Assembly: GCA_009924535.1 (NCBI GenBank) | Contig: RFRI01000083.1 | Location: 1-6,484 of the forward strand | Direction of reading: 5' to 3' | Source: Verrucomicrobiota bacterium | GTDB taxonomy: Bacteria; Verrucomicrobiota; Verrucomicrobiia; Opitutales; UBA953 | DNA length: 6,484 nucleotides | Shown here: positions 6,467 to 6,484 of the stretch, piece by piece | Numbering within the stretch: position 1 is the first letter of the stretch | How the letters are laid out: each line of letters starts with the position of its first letter | The notes under the pieces: model-generated | The model's input: only the letters and a program-made list of their open reading frames with translations | The model's database searches: none | What the model was told of the DNA's origin: nothing | Position numbers and translations under genes: made by a program

Positions 6467-6484
6467 ACGTGATCGCGATCACGT
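6467..6484. promoter_or_regulatory. 18-bp perfect palindrome, CRP/FNR-family-like operator
   Basis: ACGTGATCGCGATCACGT is its own reverse complement over all 18 bases and runs to the last base of the window, so it may extend further. Its core reads GTGA-N6-TCAC, the symmetric core of CRP-type sites, and equally GTGAT-N4-ATCAC, one base per half from an FNR-type TTGAT-N4-ATCAA site. It lies downstream of the flavoprotein genes and probably serves a gene beyond the window. The factor is not identified and a non-regulatory role is possible. Confidence 0.45.

Overview
This G+C-rich window is accessory bacterial DNA, most likely from Verrucomicrobiota and perhaps Opitutales-like. The evidence is a protein with autotransporter-associated beta-strand repeats and a PEP-CTERM tail, next to a PF12831-type secreted FAD oxidoreductase and a flavinylated NosR-like membrane protein. 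The taxonomy is an inference from domain content, not a proven placement. All three genes lie on the + strand.

Region 1 (1-1275) is the C-terminal part of a secreted beta-strand-repeat protein that enters from outside the window and ends in a PEP-CTERM sorting signal. A strong intrinsic terminator (1298-1323) separates it from what follows. The gap of about 155 bases then holds a short heptamer repeat (1337-1364) and a possible promoter (1395-1424) placed so that transcription would start at or near the next ATG.

Region 2 (1431-6299) is a two-gene unit with only 3 bases between stop and start. The first gene encodes an exported FAD-dependent oxidoreductase whose flavin domain lies between an N-terminal carbohydrate-binding-like beta-sandwich and a C-terminal golvesin-like beta-sandwich. 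The second encodes one polypeptide with an N-terminal membrane anchor, two tandem extracytoplasmic FMN-binding domains, a NosR-like membrane core with two CxxxCP motifs, and a C-terminal ApbE-type FAD:protein FMN transferase. It therefore appears to carry both flavin acceptor sites and the enzyme that loads them. The most economical reading is a membrane electron conduit that exchanges electrons between the cell and the secreted oxidoreductase. The substrate and direction cannot be read from the sequence.

Region 3 (6300-6484) has no gene. It holds a degenerate 7-base-period repeat array (6348-6403), a related inverted pair that could fold into an imperfect hairpin (6385-6440), and an exact 18-bp palindrome ending at the last base of the window that resembles a CRP/FNR-family operator. 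It probably belongs to the control region of a gene beyond the window. No tRNA, rRNA, CRISPR array, insertion sequence or integrase was seen.
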